Translations under genes and position numbers: made by a program
The notes under the pieces: generated by a model
Told to the model about the DNA's origin: nothing
The model's input: the letters and a program-made list of their open reading frames with translations, nothing else
Database searches by the model: none
In this document: piece by piece, positions 1 through 8,929 of the stretch
How positions within the stretch are numbered: position 1 is the first letter of the stretch
Layout of the letters: each line of letters opens with the position of its first letter
Source: VRUE01 sp963699215
Lineage (GTDB): Bacteria > Actinomycetota > Thermoleophilia > Solirubrobacterales > 70-9
Reading direction: 5' to 3'
Assembly (NCBI GenBank): GCA_963699215.1
Contig: OY969422.1
Span: 2,356,001-2,420,000, forward strand
DNA: 64,000 bases

Positions 1-935
1 AGACCGTGGCGGGTGGCGATCTCACGCACCTCGGGCTTGCTCAGCTCGGTCAGCGGGAAGCGCAGCCGGTCGAGCAGGGCGGGCGGCAGGGCGGCGAGCA
101 TGTAGCTCTGGTCCTTGGCCCGGTCGGAGGCGGCGGCGAGCAGCGGACTGCCGTCGTCATCGACGATCCGCGCGTAGTGACCGGTGACGAGGCACTCGGC
201 ACCGAGGCGTTCCGCCAGATCGACCATCGCCGCGATCCGCACCTCGCCGTTGCAGACGATGCACGGATTGGGAGTCGCGCCGGCCCCGTAGCCATCGAGG
301 AAGGCGCCGACGACGCGACGCCGGAACTCCTCCTCGAGGTCGAGAGTGAGGTGTGGGATCCCGAGCGAGTGGGCGACCGCCCGGGCGCCGATAACCGCCT
401 CGGGCGAGCAGCAGGCCTTGGCGCCGTCGGTCTCGGGGTCGGCCCAGAGCTTCAGGGTGACGCCGAGCACGTCGGCGCCGCGCTCGCGCTCCAGCAGGGC
501 CGCGACGGCGCTGTCGACGCCGCCCGACATGGCGACGAGGACGCGGCCCGCGCGCGGCGCGGCAAGCGTCTCCGTGGAAGCCGCGGCGCTGGCCAGCGCC
601 CGGTGCAGCGCATCGGCAGCCAGCTGGGCAGCGTGGCGCTTCGCTGCGGTCAGCCCACCGACGGCCTCGTCCACCTCGTCGATCCCGATCCGCGCCGCGT
701 CGACGACGGGCTCGCCGTCGACCATCTCGGCGACCGCCGCCGTGGCTGCCCGCATGGCCCCGCAGCCCTCAGCGTCGAACGTGACCGCAGCGATCCGCCC
801 GTCCTCCAGCAAAAGCGACAGGCGAGAAAGATCGCCGCAGGCCGCCCCCCCGGCCGCCCCGCTGAAGGCCCCGTCGGGCACCGGCCCAAGCCGCGCCTCG
901 TCTCGCAAGTAATGCTCGAACAGCTCTCGACTCAT
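1..935 (-). CDS. mnmA: NifU-like domain fused to tRNA-specific 2-thiouridylase MnmA (3' end outside window)
   Basis: MnmA uses ATP and a persulfide relay to thiolate U34 of Lys, Glu and Gln tRNAs. The ATP PP-loop motif SGGVDS is at residues 137-142, and the catalytic-cysteine region TPNPCIVCN follows. The first ~120 residues are not MnmA: they resemble the NifU/IscU Fe-S scaffold, with CGD at Cys33, EGCG at Cys58 and a KRHAAQLAADAL segment. The third scaffold cysteine (HCS in IscU) is Ala102 here, while His101 remains. The frame is open from ATG at 935 to the window edge, so the second catalytic cysteine region is not visible. The fusion suggests in-cis sulfur or Fe-S handling, which is an inference. 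Confidence 0.9.
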   Translation of the reverse strand, partial: MSRELFEHYLRDEARLGPVPDGAFSGAAGGAACGDLSRLSLLLEDGRIAAVTFDAEGCGAMRAATAAVAEMVDGEPVVDAARIGIDEVDEAVGGLTAAKRHAAQLAADALHRALASAAASTETLAAPRAGRVLVAMSGGVDSAVAALLERERGADVLGVTLKLWADPETDGAKACCSPEAVIGARAVAHSLGIPHLTLDLEEEFRRRVVGAFLDGYGAGATPNPCIVCNGEVRIAAMVDLAERLGAECLVTGHYARIVDDDGSPLLAAASDRAKDQSYMLAALPPALLDRLRFPLTELSKPEVREIATRHG

Positions 936-980
936 CGCTTAAAGGGTAGAGCCGGCACCACACCATCGCCCCTCCCCCTT

Positions 981-1023
981 CCATGATGCATCGAGCCCCT
1001 ATTTGGGGTTCGATGCATCATGG
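981..1023. repeat. Palindromic repeat, copy A
   Basis: Two 19-base arms (981-999 and 1005-1023) match at 18 positions around the loop TATTT. The core reads CCCCTATTTGGGGTTCGATG. It shares this core with copies at 1938-1984 and, on the other strand, 21688-21731. Read on the minus strand, the loop holds the TAG stop of the adjacent DUF559 gene, and the arm encodes its last residues (HDASNPK). It could be a terminator hairpin, a mobile palindromic element or a target site for the endonuclease. Confidence 0.85.
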
Positions 1024-1961
1024 GTGCTGGGAAGCAGACGACGTAGATCGGCGATCAGCGAGTCCGGTTCGCGGTCGAGCTGCCGCCAGGTCACGCGCAT
1101 AGTCCGATAGCCAGCGGTGAGCAGGACCCGGTCGCGTTCCCGGTCTTTCTCGAATGCCTTCCGCGTTCGGTGGACCGCCGCACCGTCCAGCTCGACGAGC
1201 AGCTTGTCTTCTGGCCAGAGGCAGTCGGGTCTGAACTGACGCCCGGCGATGCTGAGATGGGGATTGAACCGCGGCCGGGAGATGCCATGCCGGTCAAGCA
1301 GGTCGGCGAACTTATCCTCGATCCGATTGCCCGGCGCACCCCGGATACCGGGGTCATCCGCGAGTAGGTCGCGAAGAAGGGGAGCGCCATGACGTCGCGG
1401 ATAGCGCACAAGCAAGTCGGGGACCGAGAGACGGTCGGTGAGCTGCCGCACATCGGCCTCGTGCATCGCTCGCTGGGCCTGCCGGCGCGCTCCTAGGCCG
1501 GCTAGGTCGAGGATCGTCCGTGACACGCTCGTCACCGGGATGCCCTCTCTGGCGGTGCGCTCGTCCGCAGGAACGACGCCGAAGCGCGCCACGATCCCCG
1601 GGCGCTTCCGAAATCTTCCCGGTCTCGTCACTTCGGGTTGCGTGGACATATCGAGCAGCCCCCAGAGCGTCGCCGCGGACCTGTGGCTGAGCACCGCGCC
1701 GGGACCACAGGCCAGCACCGCGGCCACCCAGCGGGAGTACCGAGTGAGCCCCGAGTGGCCAACCGCGTAGACGCCGTGATGGATCGAGTGGAGATAGCCC
1801 CGCGCCAGCCGGGCCCCGATCGCCCGTGGCCCGATACCGACATCGAGCAATTGTCGCCGCGCGACCACGCCGTGCTGACGCCCGGCCAGCTCGCCGATCA
1901 CTCGATCGGTGTGCTCTGCTTCCGCCTCGCCTACGAGACCCGACCTACATCGAACCCCCAT
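999..1961 (-). CDS. AbiEi-type winged-helix plus DUF559 (Vsr-like) endonuclease-domain protein 1
   Basis: About 320 residues from the ATG at 1961. The N-terminal part (RQHGVV..., GVYAVGH) resembles the AbiEi antitoxin winged-helix domain found in many actinobacterial proteins. The C-terminal part is DUF559, a PD-(D/E)XK-like fold related to Vsr: RPDCLW, then KLLVELDG, then a charged EKDRERD helix and a GYRTMRVTW strand. A paralogue lies at 30323-31231. No Shine-Dalgarno sequence is evident. The frame stays open upstream to 2177, so the start is uncertain. The chosen ATG lies in the loop of palindrome B and the stop in the loop of palindrome A. The biological role of DUF559 proteins is largely unknown; repair nicking or a selfish function are possibilities. 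Confidence 0.7.
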   Translation of the reverse strand: MGVRCRSGLVGEAEAEHTDRVIGELAGRQHGVVARRQLLDVGIGPRAIGARLARGYLHSIHHGVYAVGHSGLTRYSRWVAAVLACGPGAVLSHRSAATLWGLLDMSTQPEVTRPGRFRKRPGIVARFGVVPADERTAREGIPVTSVSRTILDLAGLGARRQAQRAMHEADVRQLTDRLSVPDLLVRYPRRHGAPLLRDLLADDPGIRGAPGNRIEDKFADLLDRHGISRPRFNPHLSIAGRQFRPDCLWPEDKLLVELDGAAVHRTRKAFEKDRERDRVLLTAGYRTMRVTWRQLDREPDSLIADLRRLLPSTHDASNPK

Positions 1962-1984
1962 TTGGGGCTCGATGTAGGTCGGGT
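1938..1984. repeat. Palindromic repeat, copy B
   Basis: Arms of 21 bases (1938-1958 and 1964-1984) with one mismatch. The core CCCCCATTTGGGGCTCGATG matches copies A and C. The outer arm differs (GTAGGTCGGGT instead of GCATCATGG) but is matched within the copy, so the hairpin is preserved although the sequence has changed. On the minus strand the loop presents AAATG, the likely start codon of the DUF559 gene. Confidence 0.85.
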
Positions 1985-2326
1985 TGGGATCCCGGTGCGA
2001 CATGGAGCGATCGTGGCGTGACCGAGCGCGCGCGTGGCGCGCGTATTGTGAAATCTCTCCCCAAGGACCGAGGTGAGACTCGAACAGGTCATGCCAGAAA
2101 AGAGGCTCCAACCCGCCGTTGCCGCCCCTGGCTTTGATCCCTTGAAGTGAAGGGCGGGCGCCTCCTCGCGATCCCACAAGACCGAGAGAGATCGGCCCCC
2201 TAGCCGTTTGTGTTGGGTCAAACGTTGGGACGGCTCGCGCACGGGCTCGAGCCTCGGCTCAACCGTACCACCGCGCGCGCCCGCCGGCGAGTGGAAATCG
2301 GTCCAGGACGGGCGCCGCCCACGACG
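1985..2326. other. Intergenic region upstream of DUF559 gene 1
   Basis: About 340 bases with no convincing gene. The DUF559 frame remains open on the minus strand to 2177, but the peptide it would add shows no recognisable domain. A tRNA T-loop-like GACTCGAAC occurs near 2075, without a matching acceptor or anticodon arm. Promoter elements were not identified with confidence. Confidence 0.4.
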
Positions 2327-2614
2327 TCAATCGAGATTGGAGAGCAGCAGCTCCGCCTCGCTCCAGTCTTCGGACCGAACGCGCAGGGCGATGTCGCCGC
2401 GGCCGAAGCGGTCTATCGGCCAGTCCGCGGTTAAAACAGCCCCGATCCCCGCCTCTTCGAGCGCCTGGTGCCAGGCGCGTGCCGTGCGCACGTCGCCGAA
2501 GTCGCGCACGACCTCCCAGGAGTCCCAGGCCGGGTCGTCGACGTGGATCGGCGTCTGTCCCGGTCCGGGACGGCGACTCTGGAATGCAAATTTGACTTTG
2601 TCTAAAAAACTCAT
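2327..2614 (-). CDS. DUF2007-like small protein
   Basis: A 95-residue protein starting at ATG 2614, with a GGAGG ribosome-binding sequence 10 bases upstream. The body (residues ~33-93) has the pattern of DUF2007 / putative PII-like signalling proteins: V-x-x-F-x-D, an ARAWHQALEEAGIGAVL helix-strand, then a strand followed by SEDWSEAELLL. These proteins are small alpha-beta folds of unknown ligand. It lies downstream of aspS on the same strand, separated by about 130 bases that include a hairpin, so it is probably a separate unit. Family assignment is by pattern only. Confidence 0.6.
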   Translation of the reverse strand: MSFLDKVKFAFQSRRPGPGQTPIHVDDPAWDSWEVVRDFGDVRTARAWHQALEEAGIGAVLTADWPIDRFGRGDIALRVRSEDWSEAELLLSNLD

Positions 2615-2685
2615 TCCCGGCCTCCGACCGAAATTATCGCGAGTCCGGGGAGGTCGATGACCAAGCGAGACGGTCACGACACGAC

Positions 2686-2710
2686 TTCCGCGTAGCAGCG
2701 CTACGCGGAA
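2686..2710 (-). terminator. Hairpin downstream of aspS
   Basis: A perfect 11-base inverted repeat, TTCCGCGTAGC / GCTACGCGGAA, with a 3-base loop, about 40 bases past the aspS stop. There is no T-run after it on the minus strand, so it may be an atypical terminator or an mRNA-stabilising hairpin. Confidence 0.5.
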
Positions 2711-2748
2711 CGTCGGGGAGGGGCCGTATGGCGCAGCGTCATTCGGCC

Positions 2749-4541
<1,793 letters not shown>

Positions 4542-4545
<4 letters not shown>

Positions 4546-5786
4546 GGCCGATCGCCGCCGATCGCGTCGACCAGCTCGTCCTCCGCGACGGGACGCTGCT
4601 CGCCGCTCTCCATGTCGCGCAGTTGCAGCGTGCCATCGGCCTCGAAGATCACGGTCTTTCTCGCCCCGACGCGGTTGGCGTGTTTGAGCTGACTCTTGAG
4701 GCTGCGCCCGGCCAGATCGATCTCAACCGTGCACGCCGCTCCGCGCAGCCTGCGAGCGACGATCAGCGCCCGCTGCCGAAGCATGTCGTCGGCGACGGCG
4801 AGAAACGCATCGCGCCCGGTGCTGTCTTCCCGGTCGCCCAGGGCGAGCAGGATCCGCTCGATGCCCGCCGCCCAACCCACGGCTGGCGTGGGCGGCCCTC
4901 CGAGCTGCTCGATCAAGCCGTCGTAACGGCCGCCGCCACCGACCTCCGACTGAGCGCCCAGCCCCTCGCAGGCGAAGGAGAAGATCGTGCGCGTGTAGTA
5001 GTCGAGGCCCCGCACCAGCGTGGAATCGATCGTGTACTCGATCTCGGCGAGGTCGAGGAAGGTCCTGACCTCTTCGAAGTGATAGGCGTCCTCCCCGTCG
5101 AGTCGCTCGACGATCTTCGGGGCGCTTTCCATCACCCCGCGGGTGCCATCGTCGTCGGAGTCGAAGGCACGCAGCGGGTTGATCTCGATGCGCTTGCGGA
5201 CGTCCTCCGAGAGCTCGCCCTCGTGCGCCTTCAGGTGCGCTTTCAATTCCTCCAGGTAGGCGCGGCGCGTCTCGAGCGATCCCAGGCTGCCCAACCGCAG
5301 CTCGACGCCTGGCACTCCGAGCGTCAGCAGGAGCTCGTCGAGCAGCATGATCGCCTCGACATCGGCCAGCGGCGAGTCGCTGCCGATCGCCTCGACGCCG
5401 ATCTGGTGGAACTGGCGGTAGCGGCCGGCCTGCGGGCGCTCGTGGCGGAAGAAGGGCCCGGCGTAGGAGAGCTTCACCGGCTGCGCCAGCTTGTGCATGC
5501 CGTGCTCTAGGTAGGCGCGGCAGATCGGCGCCGTGCCCTCAGGGCGCAAGGTGAGGCTGCGACCGCCCTTGTCCTCGAAGGTGAACATCTCCTTGCGCAC
5601 GATGTCGGTCGAACGGCCGACGCCGCGCTCGAACAGATCGGTGTCCTCGAAGGCGGGCGTGGCGATCGGCTCGTAACCGGCGCCCTCGAAGATCGCCGCA
5701 GCCGTCGTCATGACCCACTGCCGCGCGCGGGCTTCGGCAGGTAGGACGTCGAAGGTCCCGCGAGGGGCCTGGTGCTTGCTCGCCAT
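4542..5786 (-). CDS. hisS: Histidyl-tRNA synthetase
   Basis: A class II synthetase of 414 residues with PRGTFDVLP at the N-terminus, motif 2 in the RHERPQAGRYRQFHQIG region, the histidine-binding segment LVRGLDYYTRTIF, and a C-terminal anticodon-binding domain. The size is typical of bacterial HisRS. It starts at ATG 5786 and is the first gene of the hisS-aspS pair. The metallo-beta-lactamase gene lies upstream with a short gap. Confidence 0.96.
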
Positions 5787-5823
5787 CGCCGGCGACCTTA
5801 CCTGCGCCCGCCCTGAGCCGCCC

Positions 5824-6468
5824 TCAGCGGGCCAGCTCGGCGAGGAACGGGTTGCTGGCGCGCTCGGCGCCGAGCGTGGTGACGCCCATGTGACCGGGGT
5901 AGACCCCGGTCTCCGGCGGGTGGGTCTCGACCAGCCCTCTGATCGAGCGCATCAGGGTCGGACCGTCTCCCCCCGGGAGGTCGACCCGGCCCACCGAGCC
6001 TTGAAAGAGGACGTCGCCGGAGAACAGCGTCTCCTCGCCGCGCACCGAGTAGGTGACGTGGCCGGGACTGTGGCCCGGGGTGGCGATCACGTCGATGGTC
6101 ATCCCGGCCAGCTCCAGGACCTCCCCACCCCTCAGGGTCTCGTCGGCCTCGTAGCTCTCGTAGGGACCGATCCCGGGCATCGGCACGAAGGCCATGATGT
6201 CGGCGAGCAGCGGCCGCTCCAGCTCCGGGCAGTAGACGGGGGCGCCCGTGACCGTCGCCACCGGCGCGACCGCGCCGATGTGGTCGAAGTGACAGTGGGT
6301 GATCAGGATCGCCTCGACCTTCGCCCCCATCTCCTCGACTGTCGCGAGGATGCGGCCGGGCTCGTCGCCGGGATCGACGATCAGGCCGCGGCCGGAGCCT
6401 TCGCGCCGGAAGACGAAGCAGTTCTCCGAGACCGGGCCCACGGTGAGCATCTGGACGTCGAGGCTCAC
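5824..6468 (-). CDS. Metallo-beta-lactamase-fold hydrolase (glyoxalase II-like)
   Basis: A 214-residue MBL-fold protein with the metal-binding HCHFDHIG motif, GHSPGHVTY, an FSGDVLFQGSVGR segment and a terminal PGHM histidine. This pattern fits glyoxalase II / YcbL-type hydrolases, which cleave thioesters such as S-lactoylglutathione or an equivalent mycothiol adduct. The start chosen is GTG 6468, which overlaps the upstream stop as GTGA. ATG 6450 is an alternative. The substrate cannot be told from the sequence. Confidence 0.85.
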   Translation of the reverse strand: MSLDVQMLTVGPVSENCFVFRREGSGRGLIVDPGDEPGRILATVEEMGAKVEAILITHCHFDHIGAVAPVATVTGAPVYCPELERPLLADIMAFVPMPGIGPYESYEADETLRGGEVLELAGMTIDVIATPGHSPGHVTYSVRGEETLFSGDVLFQGSVGRVDLPGGDGPTLMRSIRGLVETHPPETGVYPGHMGVTTLGAERASNPFLAELAR

Positions 6469-6830
6469 GTCTTTTCTCTGTCCCGGATCCGCGCCCGCTC
6501 GCGACGGCGCCACATCATCGTGTCGATGTAGTAGCCCGCGGGGACGTAGAAGGCGAGCATGAAGGCGCCGAGGCCGAGCGCGGCGCCGAGCGGGCGTTTG
6601 AAGACCAGCATCAGCAGCACCGTGAAGACGACCGCGGCGACCGCGCCGCGTGTGATGGCGCTGCGCCAGGTCGGCGGCGCATCGACTCGTGCGGGGGCTT
6701 TACGGCCGGCGCGGGCGCGCGCTTTGGCCTCTTCGCGGTTGCGGGGCCGACCGGGGCGGCGGTTCGGATCGACCCGGCCCCCCTGCGTCCCACGGTGCTT
6801 GCGGCGGCGCTTCTTCTTCGTCTGAGCCAT
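6465..6830 (-). CDS. Small basic membrane protein
   Basis: A 121-residue protein with a strongly basic N-terminus (KKKRRRKHRG, then an RPGRPRNREEAKARARAGRK stretch). Two hydrophobic segments follow at about residues 61-78 and 82-101, and a charged tail ends it. No catalytic motif is visible. It probably sits in the cytoplasmic membrane with cytosolic basic ends. It is coupled to the downstream MBL gene by a GTGA overlap. The function is unknown. Confidence 0.65.
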   Translation of the reverse strand: MAQTKKKRRRKHRGTQGGRVDPNRRPGRPRNREEAKARARAGRKAPARVDAPPTWRSAITRGAVAAVVFTVLLMLVFKRPLGAALGLGAFMLAFYVPAGYYIDTMMWRRRERARIRDREKT

Positions 6831-6862
6831 AACCGGAATCTAGACGAACGGAGGGCGCGCCT

Positions 6863-7753
6863 CTAGGAAAGGCTCGCGAGGCATCCCTCGATCGTCTGCG
6901 ACGCCGGGTCGAGGTCGCGGATCGGCACGTCGCCGGGGTAACCGGTGAGCGCCGCGGTCGGGATCAGGCCGACCAGCTCCGCCTCCGCGGGACGCGCGCC
7001 GAGCGGCACGGCGAGAGCACGGATCCGCTCGACGACCGCCGCCAGCGGCACGGCTACCGGGTCGTGGACGTTGGTCGAGACCTGAGCCCGGCCGCCACCG
7101 AGCGGCAGGCCGATCGCACGCACGCCCGGCAACCCGCCGCCCGACTCGCGCAGCCCGGCGGCAACCGCGCGCGCGAGCTCGACGTCGGCGCTGTCGAGCT
7201 CGACGTTGAAGGCGGCCAGCGGCGGGCGGGCGGTGACCAGGGTCGCGCCCGCGGTCCGGTGCGGCTGCCGCGGCCCCCGGTCGGGGGCCAGCTCTCCGGC
7301 CTCCATCCGCAGCCAGAGCTCGGTCAGGCCGCCGTTGCGGAAGTAGGCGCGCTCGACCCGCTCGGGGCCGGCCGCCAGCTCGCCGTAGAGGAAGACGGGA
7401 ACGCCCAGCTCGCCAACCTCGTGGGCCACGCCGAGCGCCGTCTCCCGGGCCGCCTCGCGATCCGCCGGGTCGGTCCAGACCAGCGGGCAGACGTCGAGCG
7501 CTCCGACCGCCGGGTGGACCCCCTCGTGGGCGCCCATGTCGATCGAGTCGATCGCCTCGGCAGCGCCGCGGAGGAGCGCCGCCGCCAGCTCCGCCGGGGC
7601 GCCGGCGAGGGTGAAGACGGTGCGGTTGTGGGCGGCGTCGCTGTGGCGGTCGAGCAGGTCGACAGCGGCGGAGAAGGCGCGCTCCAGGGCTTCGATCCGG
7701 GCCGCGTCGCGACCCTCGGAGACGTTCGGAACGGCGAGCAGGGGCCGGGCCAC
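6863..7753 (-). CDS. ftcD: Glutamate formimidoyltransferase
   Basis: A 296-residue protein matching the formiminotransferase N- and C-subdomains: LLAVPNVSEGRD at the start, HNRTVFTLAG, GAHEGVHPAVGALDVCPLVW with its active-site histidine region, and a C-terminal QVSTNVHD segment. It transfers a formimino or formyl group between glutamate and tetrahydrofolate. The cyclodeaminase domain of the bifunctional enzyme is absent. It starts with GTG 7753, three bases after the upstream gene. No other histidine-degradation genes are nearby, so a folate-salvage role is possible. Confidence 0.88.
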   Translation of the reverse strand: MARPLLAVPNVSEGRDAARIEALERAFSAAVDLLDRHSDAAHNRTVFTLAGAPAELAAALLRGAAEAIDSIDMGAHEGVHPAVGALDVCPLVWTDPADREAARETALGVAHEVGELGVPVFLYGELAAGPERVERAYFRNGGLTELWLRMEAGELAPDRGPRQPHRTAGATLVTARPPLAAFNVELDSADVELARAVAAGLRESGGGLPGVRAIGLPLGGGRAQVSTNVHDPVAVPLAAVVERIRALAVPLGARPAEAELVGLIPTAALTGYPGDVPIRDLDPASQTIEGCLASLS

Positions 7754-7756
7754 CGC

Positions 7757-8710
7757 TCAGGCGACCAGCTCTCCGGCCCGCACGATCGCCGAGCCGTCGA
7801 TCTCCACGGTCGGCCGCAGCAAGACGCAGTCGAGGTGGACCGGCACCTGGACCGTGCCGCCGATCGCCGCCGAGGCGCCAAAGGCGACGTGAGCGGTGCC
7901 GAGGATCTTCTCGTCCTCGAGGATGTTGCCGGTGAGGATCGCGCTTTCGTTGGTGCCGATGCCGAGCTCGGCGACGTTGGTGCCGTCGGGGCCGTGCTCG
8001 GCGAGCAGCTCCAGCAGGCGCCCTCCGTCGGTGCCGGTCGCCTCGGTCAGGTGGCCGTCGCGGACGGTGAGCGCGACCGGCTCGCCGACCCTGCCGATGC
8101 CGGCGATCGAGCCGTCGACGACGAGCGTTCCCTCCGCGGTGCCCTCGAGCGGGGCGATGAAGGCCTCGCCGCAGGGGATGTTGCCGAAGGCACCGCGCAT
8201 GTTCAGCGCCCCGGCGTCGACTATCGCGGTCCGGTCCTCCAGCCCGAGCCGCAGATCCGAGCCTCGCGCGCAGACGACCCTGGCCTCGGCGCCGGCACCG
8301 AGGGCGCGGCCGACCGAGCTGCCCCGTTTGCGCAGCAGCCTCAGATCCGCTCCCATCACGCGGGCGAGCATCTCACCGGTCACGCCGGGCATCGAGGCGA
8401 TCCGCACGCCGGCTTCGGTGGCCGCGCGACGGGCTTCGGTGTGGGAGATCGACTGGATCGTCGGCGCCACCACGATGTCGGCGGCGAGCATCGCCGCGGC
8501 GACGGCGCGGGGGGGCTCGGCGGCGTGCGATTCGCGCTCGGAGATGACCGCCAGCGTCGCTTCGGCGCCCTCGCCCTGCGCATTGATCCGCAGCAGCGCT
8601 CCCAGCTCTTCGGTGATCGGATTGCAGATCACCACCACCTCCTCGGAGGGCATCAGATCGAGGCAATCTCGGAACAGTGTGCTGACTGCCCTATCTAAGG
8701 CGCTCCCCAT
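7757..8710 (-). CDS. M29-type aminopeptidase/NicX-like metalloprotein
   Basis: About 317 residues from ATG 8710; an in-frame ATG at 8764 almost touches the tRNA. The C-terminal half carries an aminopeptidase T / M29 signature: NIPCGEAFIAPLEG, ELGIGTNESA, EDEKILGTAHVAFG and VHLD. The same fold includes 2,5-dihydroxypyridine dioxygenase NicX, so it may be either a peptidase or a ring-opening oxygenase. The conserved Glu, Glu, His and Asp would bind the metal. It is in one unit with ftcD (3-base gap). Confidence 0.7.
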   Translation of the reverse strand: MGSALDRAVSTLFRDCLDLMPSEEVVVICNPITEELGALLRINAQGEGAEATLAVISERESHAAEPPRAVAAAMLAADIVVAPTIQSISHTEARRAATEAGVRIASMPGVTGEMLARVMGADLRLLRKRGSSVGRALGAGAEARVVCARGSDLRLGLEDRTAIVDAGALNMRGAFGNIPCGEAFIAPLEGTAEGTLVVDGSIAGIGRVGEPVALTVRDGHLTEATGTDGGRLLELLAEHGPDGTNVAELGIGTNESAILTGNILEDEKILGTAHVAFGASAAIGGTVQVPVHLDCVLLRPTVEIDGSAIVRAGELVA

Positions 8711-8774
8711 CACAACAACAAGGCTATTCGGGACCGAGGCGGTATGCAGCGCCCTCGATAGCATCCAGATCCCG

Positions 8775-8848
8775 GCCGGAGTAGCTCAGCTGGTTAGAGC
8801 AGCGGAATCATAATCCGCGTGTCGGGGGTTCGAGTCCCTCCTCCGGCA
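8775..8848 (+). tRNA. tRNA-Met (CAT)
   Basis: A full cloverleaf can be folded. The acceptor GCCGGAG pairs with CTCCGGC, the anticodon stem GCGGA/TCCGC encloses loop ATCATAA with anticodon CAT, and the T-arm has TTCGAGT. The G1-C72 pair argues against initiator tRNA. Lysidine-modified tRNA-Ile2 also has a CAT gene anticodon and is not fully excluded. No CCA is encoded. Confidence 0.9.
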
Positions 8849-8879
8849 TCGGCATAGGCCAAGCGAGATACGCGAAGTT

Positions 8880-8905
8880 CGGGCCGTCTAAGACGGCCCG
8901 ATTTC
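8880..8905 (+). terminator. Intrinsic terminator after tRNA-Met
   Basis: Stem CGGGCCGTC / GACGGCCCG with loop TAA, followed by ATTTCG, about 30 bases past the tRNA. It also lies just beyond the 3' end of the convergent winged-helix gene. Confidence 0.7.
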
Positions 8906-8929
8906 GTGAGGGGTGGCAAGGGAAAGGGT

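Noticed and set aside
2060..2095. Possible tRNA or tmRNA 3' piece (T-loop-like GACTCGAAC)
   Set aside because: No matching acceptor stem, D-arm or anticodon arm could be folded around it, and no tag-peptide reading frame is present.
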